Source: Sphingobium naphthae
GTDB lineage: Bacteria; Pseudomonadota; Alphaproteobacteria; Sphingomonadales; Sphingomonadaceae
Direction: 5' to 3'
Length of the DNA: 64,000 bases
Assembly (NCBI RefSeq): GCF_020782235.1
Contig: NZ_JAJGNO010000006.1
Location: forward strand, 248,001-312,000
Below are positions 8,246 through 18,926 of this stretch, in pieces; the first letter of the stretch is position 1, and every line of letters begins with the position of its first letter. The notes beneath the pieces are model-generated. The model was not told the origin of the DNA and searched no databases. It saw only the letters and a list, made by a program, of their open reading frames with translations. The translations under genes and the position numbers were made by a program.

Positions 8246-9604
8246 ATGAAGAGCATCAACCCCGCCACCGGAGAAGAGATCGCCACTCATGAGGAACTGA
8301 CCCAGGCGCAGATCGATGCCGCGCTCGATCGGGCGACGGCGACCTTCGCGACCTGGCGGAACACGGCGATGGAGGAGCGCACCGCCTTGCTGTCCGCGCT
8401 CGCTGACGCCTATCACGACCATCGCGACCGGCTCGCGCGCATGGCGACGCTGGAAATAGGCAAGACTCTCAAATCCGCACTGGCGGAGGTCGACAAATGC
8501 GTCGCCGCCTTCCGCCATTATGCCAAGGAAGGTCCGGCCATGCTGGAGGGCGGCAGCATCGCCCTGTCCTCGGGCGGCAAGGCCGATCTGGTCTGGCTGC
8601 CGATCGGGCCGGTGCTGGCGGTGATGCCGTGGAATTTCCCCTATTGGCAGGTGGTCCGCTTCCTCGCCCCCTGCATCCTGGCGGGCAATGTCGGGCTGCT
8701 CAAACATGCCAGCAACGTGCAGGGCGTCGCCGCGCTGATGCAGGATATGATGAGCGTGGCCGGCGCGCCGGAGGGGCTGTTCCAGAATCTGCCGATCCGG
8801 TCCGACGCGGTGGCGGGCATCATTGCCGACGACCGGGTCGTCGCCGTCACCCTGACCGGCAGCGAAGGCGCCGGCCGGGCGGTGGCCGAGCAGGCGGGCC
8901 GCGCGCTCAAGAAGGTGGTGCTGGAACTGGGCGGCTCCGACCCCTTCATCGTCATGCCCTCGGCCGATCTGGATGCGGCAGTGAAGCAGGCGGTGACGGC
9001 GCGGGTGCAGAATAGCGGCCAGTCCTGCATCTGCGGCAAGCGCATGATCGTCCATGCCGACATTTATGACGCCTTCCTGGAGCGCTATGCCGCCGCGATG
9101 GCGGCGGTGAAGGCAGGCGATCCGTTCGCCGAGGAAAGCGACATGGGGCCGCTCTCCAGCGCGGAGCAACGGCAGACCGTGCAGGACCAGATCGAGACGA
9201 TGAAGGCGGCCGGCGCGACGCTGATCGGCGGCGAGACCATGCCGGGGCCGGGCGCCTATATGCAGGCCGGCATCCTGACTGACGTCCCCATCGATCCGGC
9301 GCTGATGGGCGAGGAAATCTTCGGGCCGATCGCGATGCTGTTCAAGGCGGCCGACATCGACGACGCCATCGCCATTGCCAACGCCATTCCCTTCGGGCTT
9401 GGTTCGTCCGTCTGGACCGAGGACGCAGCCGAGGAAGCGCGTTTCGTGCGCGACGTGCAGGCCGGCATGACCGCGGTGAACCAGATGCTCGCCTCCGCGC
9501 CCGAAGCCCCGTTCGGCGGCGTGAAGCGCTCCGGCCATGGCCGCGAGCTGGGGCCGTTCGGGCTGCATGAATTCATGAACTTGAAGAGCGTCTATCGCAG
9601 ATAA
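8246..9604 (+). CDS. NAD(P)-dependent succinate-semialdehyde dehydrogenase (aldehyde dehydrogenase superfamily)
   Basis: A 452-residue aldehyde dehydrogenase that probably oxidises succinate semialdehyde to succinate. Visible landmarks are the Rossmann-type cofactor segment PIGPVLAVMPWNFPYW (residues 119-134), the catalytic general base E227 in LELGGSDPF, and the nucleophile C261 in NSGQSCICGKR. The C-terminal EIFGPIAMLF and FGGVKRSGHGRELG motifs are also present. The opening SINPATGE and the length match the short SSADH/GabD2-like group. Substrate choice within the superfamily is inference. It stands alone, with about 600 bases of repeat and unassigned DNA upstream and a repeat relic downstream. 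Confidence 0.85.
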   Translation: MKSINPATGEEIATHEELTQAQIDAALDRATATFATWRNTAMEERTALLSALADAYHDHRDRLARMATLEIGKTLKSALAEVDKCVAAFRHYAKEGPAMLEGGSIALSSGGKADLVWLPIGPVLAVMPWNFPYWQVVRFLAPCILAGNVGLLKHASNVQGVAALMQDMMSVAGAPEGLFQNLPIRSDAVAGIIADDRVVAVTLTGSEGAGRAVAEQAGRALKKVVLELGGSDPFIVMPSADLDAAVKQAVTARVQNSGQSCICGKRMIVHADIYDAFLERYAAAMAAVKAGDPFAEESDMGPLSSAEQRQTVQDQIETMKAAGATLIGGETMPGPGAYMQAGILTDVPIDPALMGEEIFGPIAMLFKAADIDDAIAIANAIPFGLGSSVWTEDAAEEARFVRDVQAGMTAVNQMLASAPEAPFGGVKRSGHGRELGPFGLHEFMNLKSVYRR

Positions 9605-9629
9605 TCTCACCTTCACAGCCGGTGGGGTG

Positions 9630-9740
9630 GAGCCTGCCGAAGCGCTCTACTGCCTTGGATGCAAAGCGGCGCGCCGTTCGACTGGCGGCTTGCAGCCGTC
9701 GCTCGGGATCGGCGTCGACAGGCTCGGGCCGAACGGTTGA
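9630..9740. repeat. Interspersed repeat, family B, degenerate copy
   Basis: This gap contains AGCCTGCCGAAGCGCTC at its left and GTCGACAGGCTCGGGCCGAAC at its right. They resemble inverted, worn copies of the 'TTCGACAAGCTCAGxxCGAACGG' repeat that is well preserved at 44695-44814. The arms are imperfect and the centre (GCGCGCCGTTCGACTGG) adds another partial unit. It separates the dehydrogenase gene from recO and contains no gene. Confidence 0.55.
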
Positions 9741-9773
9741 GAGGCGGGGCATCACGGACTAGAGACGGAACCC

Positions 9774-10508
9774 ATGCCTCATCTCTCCACCCTCGCCATT
9801 GTCTGCGCCGTGCGCGCGCATGGCGAACATGGGGCGATCGCCCGGCTGCTGACGCCCGACCATGGGCTGACGCCGGGCTATGTGCGCGGCGGGCGGTCGC
9901 GGGCGGTGCGGCCGGTGCTGCTGCCGGGCAATGTGGTGAAGGCCGAGTTTCGCGCCCGCACCGAGGAGCAGCTGGCCGGGCTGACGGTCGAACTCGCCCA
10001 CAGCCGCGCGCCGCTGCATGGCGAGCCGCTGCCCGCGGCGGCGATCGACTGGAGCTGCGCGCTCACCGCCGCGTCGCTGCCGGAGGCCACGCCCTATCCG
10101 GCGCTGCACCAGGCGTTGGCCGGGCTGCTCGATGCGGTGGAGGCGGCGCCGGCGGCGCGCGGCTGGGCGGTGGCGCTGGTGCGCTATGAGTTGCTGCTGC
10201 TCGCGGAACTGGGCTTCGGCCTTGATCTCAGCCGCTGCGCCGCGCTGGGCAATGCCGAGGACCTCGCCTATGTCAGTCCGCGCAGCGCGGCGGCGGTCAG
10301 CCGCGCCGGGGCGCTGGGATATGAGCAGCGCCTGCTGCCGCTGCCACCCTTCCTGATCGAAGGCGGCATGGGGGATTGGGGCCAGATACTCGACGGGCTG
10401 CGCCTGACCGGATTCTTCCTGGAGCGGTCGGTGCTCACCGATCGCCGCGCCGATGTGCTGGCCGCGCGCGAACGACTGGTGGAGCGGCTCAAAAGGGCGG
10501 TTGCGTGA
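9774..10508 (+). CDS. recO: DNA repair protein RecO
   Basis: RecO works with RecF and RecR to load RecA on SSB-coated single-stranded DNA and anneals complementary strands. The 244-residue product has the N-terminal OB-fold segment ([21 protein letters not shown], then a GYVRGGRS turn) and the helical C-terminal domain with [20 protein letters not shown] and [11 protein letters not shown]. The length is usual for alphaproteobacteria. The C-terminal zinc-binding cysteine set found in some RecO proteins is not evident; only single cysteines are seen. leuB follows 49 bases downstream with its own strong ribosome-binding site. Confidence 0.92.
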   Translation: MPHLSTLAIVCAVRAHGEHGAIARLLTPDHGLTPGYVRGGRSRAVRPVLLPGNVVKAEFRARTEEQLAGLTVELAHSRAPLHGEPLPAAAIDWSCALTAASLPEATPYPALHQALAGLLDAVEAAPAARGWAVALVRYELLLLAELGFGLDLSRCAALGNAEDLAYVSPRSAAAVSRAGALGYEQRLLPLPPFLIEGGMGDWGQILDGLRLTGFFLERSVLTDRRADVLAARERLVERLKRAVA

Positions 10509-10557
10509 AACCTCCTGTCTCCATAAGGCGCTGCCACGCAAGATAAGGAGTGTAGCC

Positions 10558-11604
10558 ATGTTGATCGCCCTGTTCCCCGGAGACGGCATCGGACCCGAGA
10601 TCGTGGCCGAGGCGAAGCGCGTGCTCGACGCGCTGGTGATCGATGGCCTCACCTATGAGGACGGGCTGGTCGGCGGCGCGGCCTACAGGGCGGTGGGGCA
10701 TCCGCTGCCGCCCGAAACGCTCGACATCGCGCGGCGCGCCGACGCGATCCTGTTCGGCGCGGTGGGCGATCCGGATTGCGACGCGCTGGAGCGGCACCTG
10801 CGGCCCGAACAGGCGATCCTGGGGCTGCGCAAGGAACTGGGCCTCTTCTCCAACCTGCGCCCGGCCAGGGTCTTTCCCGAACTGGCGCATGAAAGCGCGC
10901 TCAAGCCCGAAGTGGCGGGGGCGATCGACCTGCTGATCGTGCGTGAAACCAATGGCGACGTCTATTTCGGCGAGAAGGGCTTCCGCACCACGGCCGAGGG
11001 CTATCGCGAAGGCTATGACATCATGTCCTATAATGAAGCCGAGGTGCGGCGCATCGCCCATGCCGGTTTCCAGGCGGCGCGCGCGCGGCGGGGCAAGCTT
11101 TGTTCGGTGGACAAGGCCAATGTGCTGGAAACCAGCCAGCTGTGGCGCGACGTGGTGATCGCGGTGTCGGCGGGCTATCCCGACGTCGCGCTCAGCCACA
11201 TGTATGTCGACAATGCCGCGATGCAGCTGGTGCGCAATCCCGGCCAGTTCGACGTCATCGTGACCGGCAACCTGTTCGGCGACATCCTGTCGGATCAGGC
11301 CAGCATGTGCGTGGGCTCGATCGGCATGCTGGCGTCCGCAACGCTCAATGGCAGCGGCCAGGGCCTTTATGAGCCGATCCATGGTTCGGCGCCCGACATT
11401 GCCGGGGAGGGCAGGGCCAACCCGCTGGCGACGATCCTCTCGGCGGCGATGATGCTGCGCTATTCGCTCAATCTGCCCGAGCAGGCGGACCGCATCGAAG
11501 CGGCGGTGGCGCAGGCTCTGCGCGACGGCGCGCGCTCGGCGGATTTGGGCGGCGCGATGACCACGGTGGAAATGGGCGACGCGGTGCTGGCGGCGCTGCG
11601 TTAA
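10558..11604 (+). CDS. leuB: 3-isopropylmalate dehydrogenase
   Basis: LeuB oxidises and decarboxylates 3-isopropylmalate with NAD+ in leucine biosynthesis. The 348-residue protein begins [15 protein letters not shown] and contains [24 protein letters not shown], and the catalytic Tyr/Lys region ([18 protein letters not shown]). The substrate/metal motif [13 protein letters not shown] and the C-terminal [12 protein letters not shown] adenosine-binding loop are also present. I chose the ATG at 10558 because a TAAGGAG ribosome-binding site ends 7 bases before it; longer frames overlap recO without resemblance. leuC and leuD are not in the window. Confidence 0.95.
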   Translation: MLIALFPGDGIGPEIVAEAKRVLDALVIDGLTYEDGLVGGAAYRAVGHPLPPETLDIARRADAILFGAVGDPDCDALERHLRPEQAILGLRKELGLFSNLRPARVFPELAHESALKPEVAGAIDLLIVRETNGDVYFGEKGFRTTAEGYREGYDIMSYNEAEVRRIAHAGFQAARARRGKLCSVDKANVLETSQLWRDVVIAVSAGYPDVALSHMYVDNAAMQLVRNPGQFDVIVTGNLFGDILSDQASMCVGSIGMLASATLNGSGQGLYEPIHGSAPDIAGEGRANPLATILSAAMMLRYSLNLPEQADRIEAAVAQALRDGARSADLGGAMTTVEMGDAVLAALR

Positions 11605-11672
11605 CCCTCCTTTCGTCGCAAAAGCAGCCCATTGGCTTAAGTTTGGCGGCCCCATGCCGATCTAAGGATAAA

Positions 11673-12107
11673 ATGGGGTCGCTGAACATGATGATGGATT
11701 TACGGCACGACCATGATGGTCTGCGCCGACAGATGCAGGAATTCGCCCAGCTGATGGCGGGCGCAGGGCCAAAGGACATGCCGGACCTCGCGCGTCGGCG
11801 GATTGCCTTCGCCCAGGCGTTTCGCGAGCATATGGGCCGCGAGGATGCGGTGGTGCAGCAATTGCGCCGCCGCCCGCTCACGCCTGAGGCGAACCAGGCG
11901 CTGCGCGAGCATGGCCGGGCGATCGTCGCGCTGTTCCTGCGCTACAGCGACCATATCAAGCAATGGACCCCGGCGCAGATTGATGCGGACTGGGTCGGTT
12001 ACCGGACCGCCGTGCTGGCCTTGCAGGACGGTCTGCGCGAACGCATGGCGTGGGAGGAAAAGCATCTGCACCCGCTGCTGGCCGGCGAAGTGCGCAAGGC
12101 GGCCTGA
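11673..12107 (+). CDS. Hemerythrin HHE-domain protein
   Basis: A 144-residue helical protein with the spaced histidine/acidic ligands of hemerythrin-like domains: HDHD at residues 12-15, H53-x3-E57 (HMGRE), H80, and EEKHLHP with H131/H133. Such domains bind a di-iron centre that senses or carries oxygen or nitric oxide, or stores iron. No regulatory or output domain is attached, so this is a stand-alone four-helix bundle, presumably cytoplasmic. The start is uncertain between ATG codons at 11673 and 11688-11694; a TAAGGA lies 4 bases before the first. It is probably monocistronic, between leuB and a dehydratase-like gene. Confidence 0.8.
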   Translation: MGSLNMMMDLRHDHDGLRRQMQEFAQLMAGAGPKDMPDLARRRIAFAQAFREHMGREDAVVQQLRRRPLTPEANQALREHGRAIVALFLRYSDHIKQWTPAQIDADWVGYRTAVLALQDGLRERMAWEEKHLHPLLAGEVRKAA

Positions 12108-12168
12108 CAGGGCCACTCTCTGCCCATCGGTCCTGTCCTATCCCGCGCCGACCCCATAAGCGCGCAGG

Positions 12169-13167
12169 ATGACCGATCTCTCGCTTCCCTCGCTCCGTTC
12201 GGCCGCAGCCATGGTCCATGCGCAGATGCCGCCGACGCCGCAATATGCCTGGCCCCTGCTGGCGGCGCGTACCGGCTGCACAGTCTGGGTGAAGCATGAA
12301 AATCACACGCCGACGGGCGCGTTCAAGGCGCGCGGCGCCATTCCCTATATCGACTGGCTGCGGCGCACCCATCCGCAGGTGACCGGCATCATCACGGCGA
12401 CGCGCGGCAACCATGGCCAGGCGCAGGCGCGCGCCGCGCGCGCGGCGGGCCTGTCCGTCACCATCGTCGTGCCGCATGGCAATGCGCGCGAGAAGAATGC
12501 GGCGATGCGCGCCTTTGGCGCGACATTGATCGAGCATGGCCATGACTTCGACAGCGCGAAGGCCGAGGCGCTGCGCCTGGCGGACGAACAGGGGCTCTAC
12601 ATGGTGCCCGCCTATCATGGCGAACTGGTGCGGGGCGTCGCGAGCTATGGACTGGAATTGTTCGAGGCGGTGCCGGACCTCGATACCGTCTATGTGCCGG
12701 TCGGCTGCGGATCGGGCCTGTGCGGGACGATCGCGGCGCGCGATGCCCTGGGCCTTCGCACACGCGTCGTCGGCGTCGTGTCCGCGCATGTCGATGCCGC
12801 CAAACGCTCGTTCGAGGCGGGCAAGCTGCTGGCCAGCCCCACCGCCCATACGTTCGCCGACGGGGTGGCGGTCTGCACCCCGGTGCAGGCGGCGCTCGAC
12901 TATTTCGGGCCGCGCGCCGACCGCTTCGTGGCGGTGACCGATGATGAAGTGGCGCAGGCGGTGCGCGGCTATTGGGAGGATTCGCATAATCTGGCCGAAG
13001 GGGCGGGCGCGGTGGCGCTGGCGGCGCTGATCCAGGAAAAGGACCGGATGCGCGGCAAGACGGTTGCGGTAATCCTGTCGGGCGGTAATGGCGACAGGAG
13101 CCAGATGGCCGAGATATTGAGCGGCGCGACGCCGCGCGTTCAGCAGGATATGCGAAGGGCGATATGA
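12169..13167 (+). CDS. Threonine/serine dehydratase-like PLP enzyme
   Basis: A 332-residue fold-type II PLP enzyme of the threonine dehydratase group. The Schiff-base lysine is K53 in PTGAFKARGA, and the phosphate-binding glycine loop is seen at VGCGSGLCGT. The substrate loop TRGNHGQ and the C-terminal VILSGGNGD are present. It lacks the C-terminal ACT-like regulatory domain of biosynthetic IlvA, so it is more like a catabolic or hydroxyectoine-type dehydratase; the true substrate cannot be read from sequence. Its stop overlaps the start of metZ by 4 bases (ATGA), which ties it to methionine-related metabolism. Confidence 0.85.
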   Translation: MTDLSLPSLRSAAAMVHAQMPPTPQYAWPLLAARTGCTVWVKHENHTPTGAFKARGAIPYIDWLRRTHPQVTGIITATRGNHGQAQARAARAAGLSVTIVVPHGNAREKNAAMRAFGATLIEHGHDFDSAKAEALRLADEQGLYMVPAYHGELVRGVASYGLELFEAVPDLDTVYVPVGCGSGLCGTIAARDALGLRTRVVGVVSAHVDAAKRSFEAGKLLASPTAHTFADGVAVCTPVQAALDYFGPRADRFVAVTDDEVAQAVRGYWEDSHNLAEGAGAVALAALIQEKDRMRGKTVAVILSGGNGDRSQMAEILSGATPRVQQDMRRAI

Positions 13168-14372
13168 AGCGGAAAAGCGGGCAGGATCCGGAAATCACGA
13201 AGAGTTGGAAGCCGGCGACGCTGGCCGTACGCGGCGGCACCGCGCGCAGCGAATATGGCGAGACGTCCGAAGCGCTCTTCCTGACGAGCGGCTATTGCTA
13301 TGACCGGGCCGAGGACGCCGCCGCGCGCTTTGCCGGCGAACAGGTCGGCATGACCTACAGCCGCCTGCAGAATCCCACGGTCGAAATGCTGGAGCAGCGC
13401 ATCGCCCTGCTGGAAGGGGCCGAGGCCTGCCGCGCAACCGCCACCGGCATGGCGGCGATGACGGCGGCGCTGCTGTGCCAGCTGTCCGCCGGCGATCATG
13501 TCGTCGCAGCCAAGGCGGCGTTCGGCTCCTGCCGCTGGCTGGTCGATACGCTGCTGCCCAAATTCGGCATCGAGACGACCACGATCGACGGCCGGGACAA
13601 TGCCGCCTGGGAAGCCGCGCTGCGGCCCAATACCAAGGTGTTTTTCTTCGAGACGCCGGCCAATCCCACCATGGACGTGGTGGACATTGCCGCCGTCTGC
13701 GTCATCGCCAAGGCGCATGGCGTCACCACCGTCGTCGACAATGCCTTCGCTTCGCCCGCATTGCAGCGGCCGATGGCGTTCGGCGCCGACGTCGTCGCCT
13801 ATAGCGCGACCAAGATGATGGACGGGCAGGGCCGCGTGCTTGCCGGCGCCATTTGCGGCACGCGCGAATGGATCGACGGGGTGCTGCTGCCCTTCCACCG
13901 CAATACCGGCCCGACGCTGAGCGCCTTCAACGCCTGGGTGGTGCTCAAGGGACTGGAGACGCTGGACCTGCGCATCCGGCGGCAGAGCGACAATGCGCTC
14001 AAGGTCGCGCGCTTCCTGGAAACGCGCCTGCCCAAGGTGCTGTATCCCGGCCTTGAAAGCCATCCGCAGCATGGCCTGGCCATGCAGCAGATGGAAGCGG
14101 CAGGGCCGATCTTCTCCCTCTATGTCGGCGGTGGCCGCGCCGAGGCGCATGGGCTGCTCAACGCGCTGCAACTGGTCGATATCAGCAACAATATCGGCGA
14201 TTCCCGATCGTTGATGACGCATCCGGCCTCCACCACCCATTATGGCATGGCGGAGGAAGCGCGGCTGGAAGTGGGCATCACAGAGGACATGCTGCGGTTG
14301 AACGTCGGCCTGGAGGATCCCGATGATGTCATCGCGGATTTCGACCAGGCGCTGCGCGCGATAGGCCGTTGA
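13164..14372 (+). CDS. metZ: O-succinylhomoserine sulfhydrylase
   Basis: A fold-type I PLP enzyme of the Cys/Met metabolism family that joins O-succinylhomoserine and sulfide to give homocysteine. The 402-residue protein begins with the family's ATLAVRGGTARSEYGETSEALFLTS region (given here in part) and contains YSRLQNPT, FETPANPTMDVVD and the cofactor lysine K217 in YSATKMMDGQGR. The C-terminal SLMTHPASTTHYGM and LRLNVGLEDPDDV segments follow. The 'TKMMDGQGR' form is typical of MetZ rather than cystathionine gamma-synthase. It is translationally coupled to the dehydratase-like gene upstream. Confidence 0.92.
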   Translation: MKRKSGQDPEITKSWKPATLAVRGGTARSEYGETSEALFLTSGYCYDRAEDAAARFAGEQVGMTYSRLQNPTVEMLEQRIALLEGAEACRATATGMAAMTAALLCQLSAGDHVVAAKAAFGSCRWLVDTLLPKFGIETTTIDGRDNAAWEAALRPNTKVFFFETPANPTMDVVDIAAVCVIAKAHGVTTVVDNAFASPALQRPMAFGADVVAYSATKMMDGQGRVLAGAICGTREWIDGVLLPFHRNTGPTLSAFNAWVVLKGLETLDLRIRRQSDNALKVARFLETRLPKVLYPGLESHPQHGLAMQQMEAAGPIFSLYVGGGRAEAHGLLNALQLVDISNNIGDSRSLMTHPASTTHYGMAEEARLEVGITEDMLRLNVGLEDPDDVIADFDQALRAIGR

Positions 14373-14403
14373 CCTTGCTAGGGGCAGGGCGCATCTGTCA
14401 GCC

Positions 14404-14811
14404 ATGACGACCAGCTTCGCGCTCTTCCCATTCCATGCGACGACGCGCGACATCGGCGTGCACGTGGCGGTCACCTACCTGCCCGAACAGTCGGAGCCCG
14501 ACCGCGGGCGCTGGTTCTGGGCCTATCATATCCGCATCGAGAATATGGGCGACCATCCGGTGCAGCTGCTGACCCGGCACTGGATCATCACCGACGGACG
14601 CGGCAACCAGCATAGCGTCGATGGCGACGGCGTGGTGGGGGAACAGCCAGTGGTGCAGCCGGGCAGAAGCTATGACTATGTCTCCGGCTGTCCGCTGGGC
14701 ACGCCGACGGGGTCGATGAAGGGCAGCTATCGCATGATCGGGCTGGACGGCGAGACATTCGACGTGAAGATTCCGCATTTCGCCCTGATCGCGCCGGCGG
14801 TGGCCGAATGA
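14404..14811 (+). CDS. apaG: ApaG domain protein
   Basis: ApaG is a small single-domain beta-sandwich (fibronectin-III-like) protein, 135 residues here. Recognisable segments are VAVTYLPEQSEPDRGRWFW, the IRIENMG strand, and LLTRHWIITDGRGN. The highly conserved GVVGEQPVV and SYDYVSGCPLGTPTGSMKGSY motifs follow. In E. coli it is linked to apaH and cobalt/magnesium tolerance, but the molecular role is unsettled. It overlaps the following LysR gene by 4 bases (ATGA), so the two are probably made together. There is no apaH nearby. Confidence 0.93.
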   Translation: MTTSFALFPFHATTRDIGVHVAVTYLPEQSEPDRGRWFWAYHIRIENMGDHPVQLLTRHWIITDGRGNQHSVDGDGVVGEQPVVQPGRSYDYVSGCPLGTPTGSMKGSYRMIGLDGETFDVKIPHFALIAPAVAE

Positions 14812-15599
14812 AGCGGACGCATCTGCCGCTCAACGGCCTGCGCGTCCTGGATGCGGCGGCGCGGCACCTGTCCTTCACGCGCGCGGCGGACGAACTGGCG
14901 GTGACGCCGGCGGCGGTCGGGCAGCAGATCCGCGCGCTGGAGGACATGCTGGGCGTGGTGCTGTTTCGCCGCACGCCCAAGGGGCTGGAACTGACCCCGG
15001 AAACGGAAGCGGGGCTGGAGGCCTTGCGCGCGGGCTTCCTGCAGTTCGAGGAAGCGGTGCGGGCGATGCAGGCAGGCCAGTCGAGCAGCGCGCTCACCAT
15101 CGCGGCGCCGCGCGACATCACCGCCAAATGGCTGCAGCCCCGGCTTGCCGCCTATGCGGCGAGCCAGCGCGACCTGACGTTCCAGCTGGTCGCAGCGGAC
15201 GAGGCGCTGGATTTCACCGAGGCCAATCTGGACATCGCGCTGCGCCTGGCCGACGGACCGGGCGAGCATGAAGGCGTCAAGATCGGCGAAGCCGCTTATG
15301 TGACGGTCGAGGCGGCAGCAGGCGGTCCCGACCTACGGATCGACTGGCCGGGCTGCCCCGCCGGTGATCGGCCCGCGACAATCCGCGTCGCCGATGGCGG
15401 CCTGGCGATCGAGGCGGCGGCGAACGGCTTTGGACGCGCGCGCGTGCCGCAACTGCTGGCGCAGGCCGACATCGCCGCCGGCCGCGTGCGGCAGGTGGGC
15501 GACACGACGCCGACCCTGCTGGCCTATTGGCTGATCGCCCCATTGCCGCAATGGCGGCAGAAAAAGGTCAAGGCGCTGGTGGAGGCGCTGACCGCCTGA
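14808..15599 (+). CDS. GcvA-like LysR-family regulator
   Basis: A 263-residue LysR-type regulator. The winged helix-turn-helix is at residues 7-66 (PLNGLRVLDAAARHLSFTRAA, here in part, then TPAAVGQQIRALE and LFRRTPKGLELT). The effector domain follows but is shorter than the usual 290-300 residue protein. The opening 'LPLNGLRVLDAAARH' style is that of the GcvA/AmpR branch. Its target is not obvious: apaG lies directly upstream in an overlapping arrangement, rather than a divergent target gene as is common for the family. The DUF2490 gene is convergent 6 bases away. Confidence 0.85.
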   Translation: MKRTHLPLNGLRVLDAAARHLSFTRAADELAVTPAAVGQQIRALEDMLGVVLFRRTPKGLELTPETEAGLEALRAGFLQFEEAVRAMQAGQSSSALTIAAPRDITAKWLQPRLAAYAASQRDLTFQLVAADEALDFTEANLDIALRLADGPGEHEGVKIGEAAYVTVEAAAGGPDLRIDWPGCPAGDRPATIRVADGGLAIEAAANGFGRARVPQLLAQADIAAGRVRQVGDTTPTLLAYWLIAPLPQWRQKKVKALVEALTA

Positions 15600-15605
15600 C
15601 CGGCG

Positions 15606-16289
15606 TCAGTGGCGGAAGAACAAGGTGACCGCCGCCACATGGTTGACGCGTGTGTCGCCGCCGCGCTGGTTGATGAGCTGATTGAGATAGCCGACTTCCA
15701 GCGTCGACGCGCCCGGCAGGCCCAGCTCCGCGCCGACGAAGCTGCGCAGCTGGTCGAAGCCGCCGCGTGCGCCCCAGTCGGTGTCGTTGAGCGCGACGAA
15801 GCCTTCCGCATAGACGAGCGCATTGAGCGCATCGCTGCCCGCGCGCAGCGGCTTTTCATAGCGAAGCATTTCCCGCAGCCGCCAGCCCATATCGTCCCCA
15901 TCCGATCGCCAGCGCTGCTCCAGCCGGGTGCGAGACGATAGCTCGCCGCCCCAGGGCTTGCCCATCGTCCAGTTGAGCTGCTGGAAGCCGCGCTCCTCAT
16001 TGACGTCGTGGCCGCCGTCCACCGGGACGACGACATGTGCGAACCCCTGATAGAGGGTTACCGCCGGCGAGAGCTTCCAGCCCAGTGCCCCGCGGAAGAG
16101 CGCCTGATCGATCCGGGAAACGCCATCACCGACTCGCGGCTGTATTTCCGCGAAATAGACGAGATCGCCCTTGATCGATCCCATGCTGGTGAGGTTGAGC
16201 CAGAATTGCTCATCCTCGCTGGTGGCGGCGCGCAGGGGCGACGCCGAAAGAGCGAGGGGTGCGAGAAGGCTGAGGGCGATGCGGCGCAT
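15606..16289 (-). CDS. DUF2490 outer-membrane-barrel-like protein
   Basis: A 227-residue exported protein with an N-terminal signal peptide (MRRIALSLLAPLALSASPLRA) and a mature part of alternating polar/hydrophobic strands that ends in the aromatic-rich VAAVTLFFRH. Segments such as FWLNLTSMGSIKGDLVYFAE, RTRLEQRWRSDG and RLREMLRYEKPL match the DUF2490 family. Its members are predicted outer-membrane beta-barrels of unknown function. It is transcribed alone between convergent LysR and co-directional pgm genes, 96 bases downstream of pgm, and could share pgm's transcript. Confidence 0.82.
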   Translation of the reverse strand: MRRIALSLLAPLALSASPLRAATSEDEQFWLNLTSMGSIKGDLVYFAEIQPRVGDGVSRIDQALFRGALGWKLSPAVTLYQGFAHVVVPVDGGHDVNEERGFQQLNWTMGKPWGGELSSRTRLEQRWRSDGDDMGWRLREMLRYEKPLRAGSDALNALVYAEGFVALNDTDWGARGGFDQLRSFVGAELGLPGASTLEVGYLNQLINQRGGDTRVNHVAAVTLFFRH

Positions 16290-16385
16290 GAGGATCCGGG
16301 GAGACGGGGCGGGACTGATCCCGCTCTCCCTAGCGCCGCCCTGTTTCCGACCTGTTGCCCGGATGTGAGTTTCTGTCCCGGCGGA

Positions 16386-18086
<1,701 letters not shown>

Positions 18087-18764
18087 TCAGCCTTTTTGTG
18101 CAAACCAGATGACGTGGCGTGGCCCCTTGCCATTGTCGCGGGCGCGCACGGCGACCTCCTCGACCGAGAAGCCGGCGCTGCGCAGGCGGCGCGTGAAGGC
18201 GTCGTCGGAACCGGCGGACCAGACGGCGAGGATGCCGCCGGGCTTCAGCGCGGCGCGGGCGGCGTCGAGCCCCTTGCGATCGTAGAGCCGGTCATTGGCC
18301 GCGGCGGTGAGGCCATCCGGACCATTGTCGACGTCGAGCAGGATCGCGTCATAGCTGCCGCGGCCCGCGGCGATGACATCGACGACGTCGTCGATAACCA
18401 GCCGCACGCGGGTATCATCCAGGCATCCCGCCGCCAGATCCGCCATGGGCCCGCGCGCCCAAGCGATGATTTCGGGCACCAGCTCGGCCACCGTGAGGGC
18501 AGCGTCGGGCGCCAGCGCGCCGAGGGCGGCGCGCAGCGTGAAGCCCATGCCATAGCCGCCGATCAGCAGATGCGGCGCCTTGCGCCCGCGCAGCCGGTCG
18601 ATCGTCATCAACGCCAGCTGCTTTTCCGAACCGCTCATGCGGCTGCTCATCAATTCGTTGCGATCGAGCACGATCATGTAATCGCCGCCGCGGCGGTAGA
18701 GCTTCAACTCCTGCCCGCCCGGCACGGCGGCGGAGCCCAAATATTCACGCGGCGTCATGGTCAT
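18087..18764 (-). CDS. Spermidine-synthase-like methyltransferase-fold protein
   Basis: A 225-residue Rossmann-fold protein resembling polyamine aminopropyltransferases. The nucleotide-binding loop reads LLIGGYGMGFTLRAAL, followed by LTVAELVPEIIAWA, VRLVIDDVVDVI and YDAILLDVDNGP. It lacks the N-terminal tetramerisation domain of true spermidine synthases, so the reaction is unproved; such stand-alone proteins are often annotated spermidine synthase-like. It lies 72 bases upstream of pgm in the same direction and diverges from the exoribonuclease gene. The start may be either of two in-frame ATG codons, 18764 or 18758. Confidence 0.75.
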   Translation of the reverse strand: MTMTPREYLGSAAVPGGQELKLYRRGGDYMIVLDRNELMSSRMSGSEKQLALMTIDRLRGRKAPHLLIGGYGMGFTLRAALGALAPDAALTVAELVPEIIAWARGPMADLAAGCLDDTRVRLVIDDVVDVIAAGRGSYDAILLDVDNGPDGLTAAANDRLYDRKGLDAARAALKPGGILAVWSAGSDDAFTRRLRSAGFSVEEVAVRARDNGKGPRHVIWFAQKG

Positions 18765-18926
18765 TCCCTAGCATCGTCTGATCAGCCAGAGCGCATGGCA
18801 GCTTGGCTTCCGTCGCGCAAATGCTACAGGCGGTCGCGTGGGGCGGCCGCCGATTGGCCGACCCGTGCGGCGGATGCTATCGGCCCGCCACTTCCTCGCG
18901 ACTCTCCACAGGCAGCCTCTTTCTTC

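Noticed and set aside
13100..13170. Possible SAM-type riboswitch ahead of metZ
   Set aside because: metZ starts inside the stop of the preceding gene, so there is no leader to hold a riboswitch.
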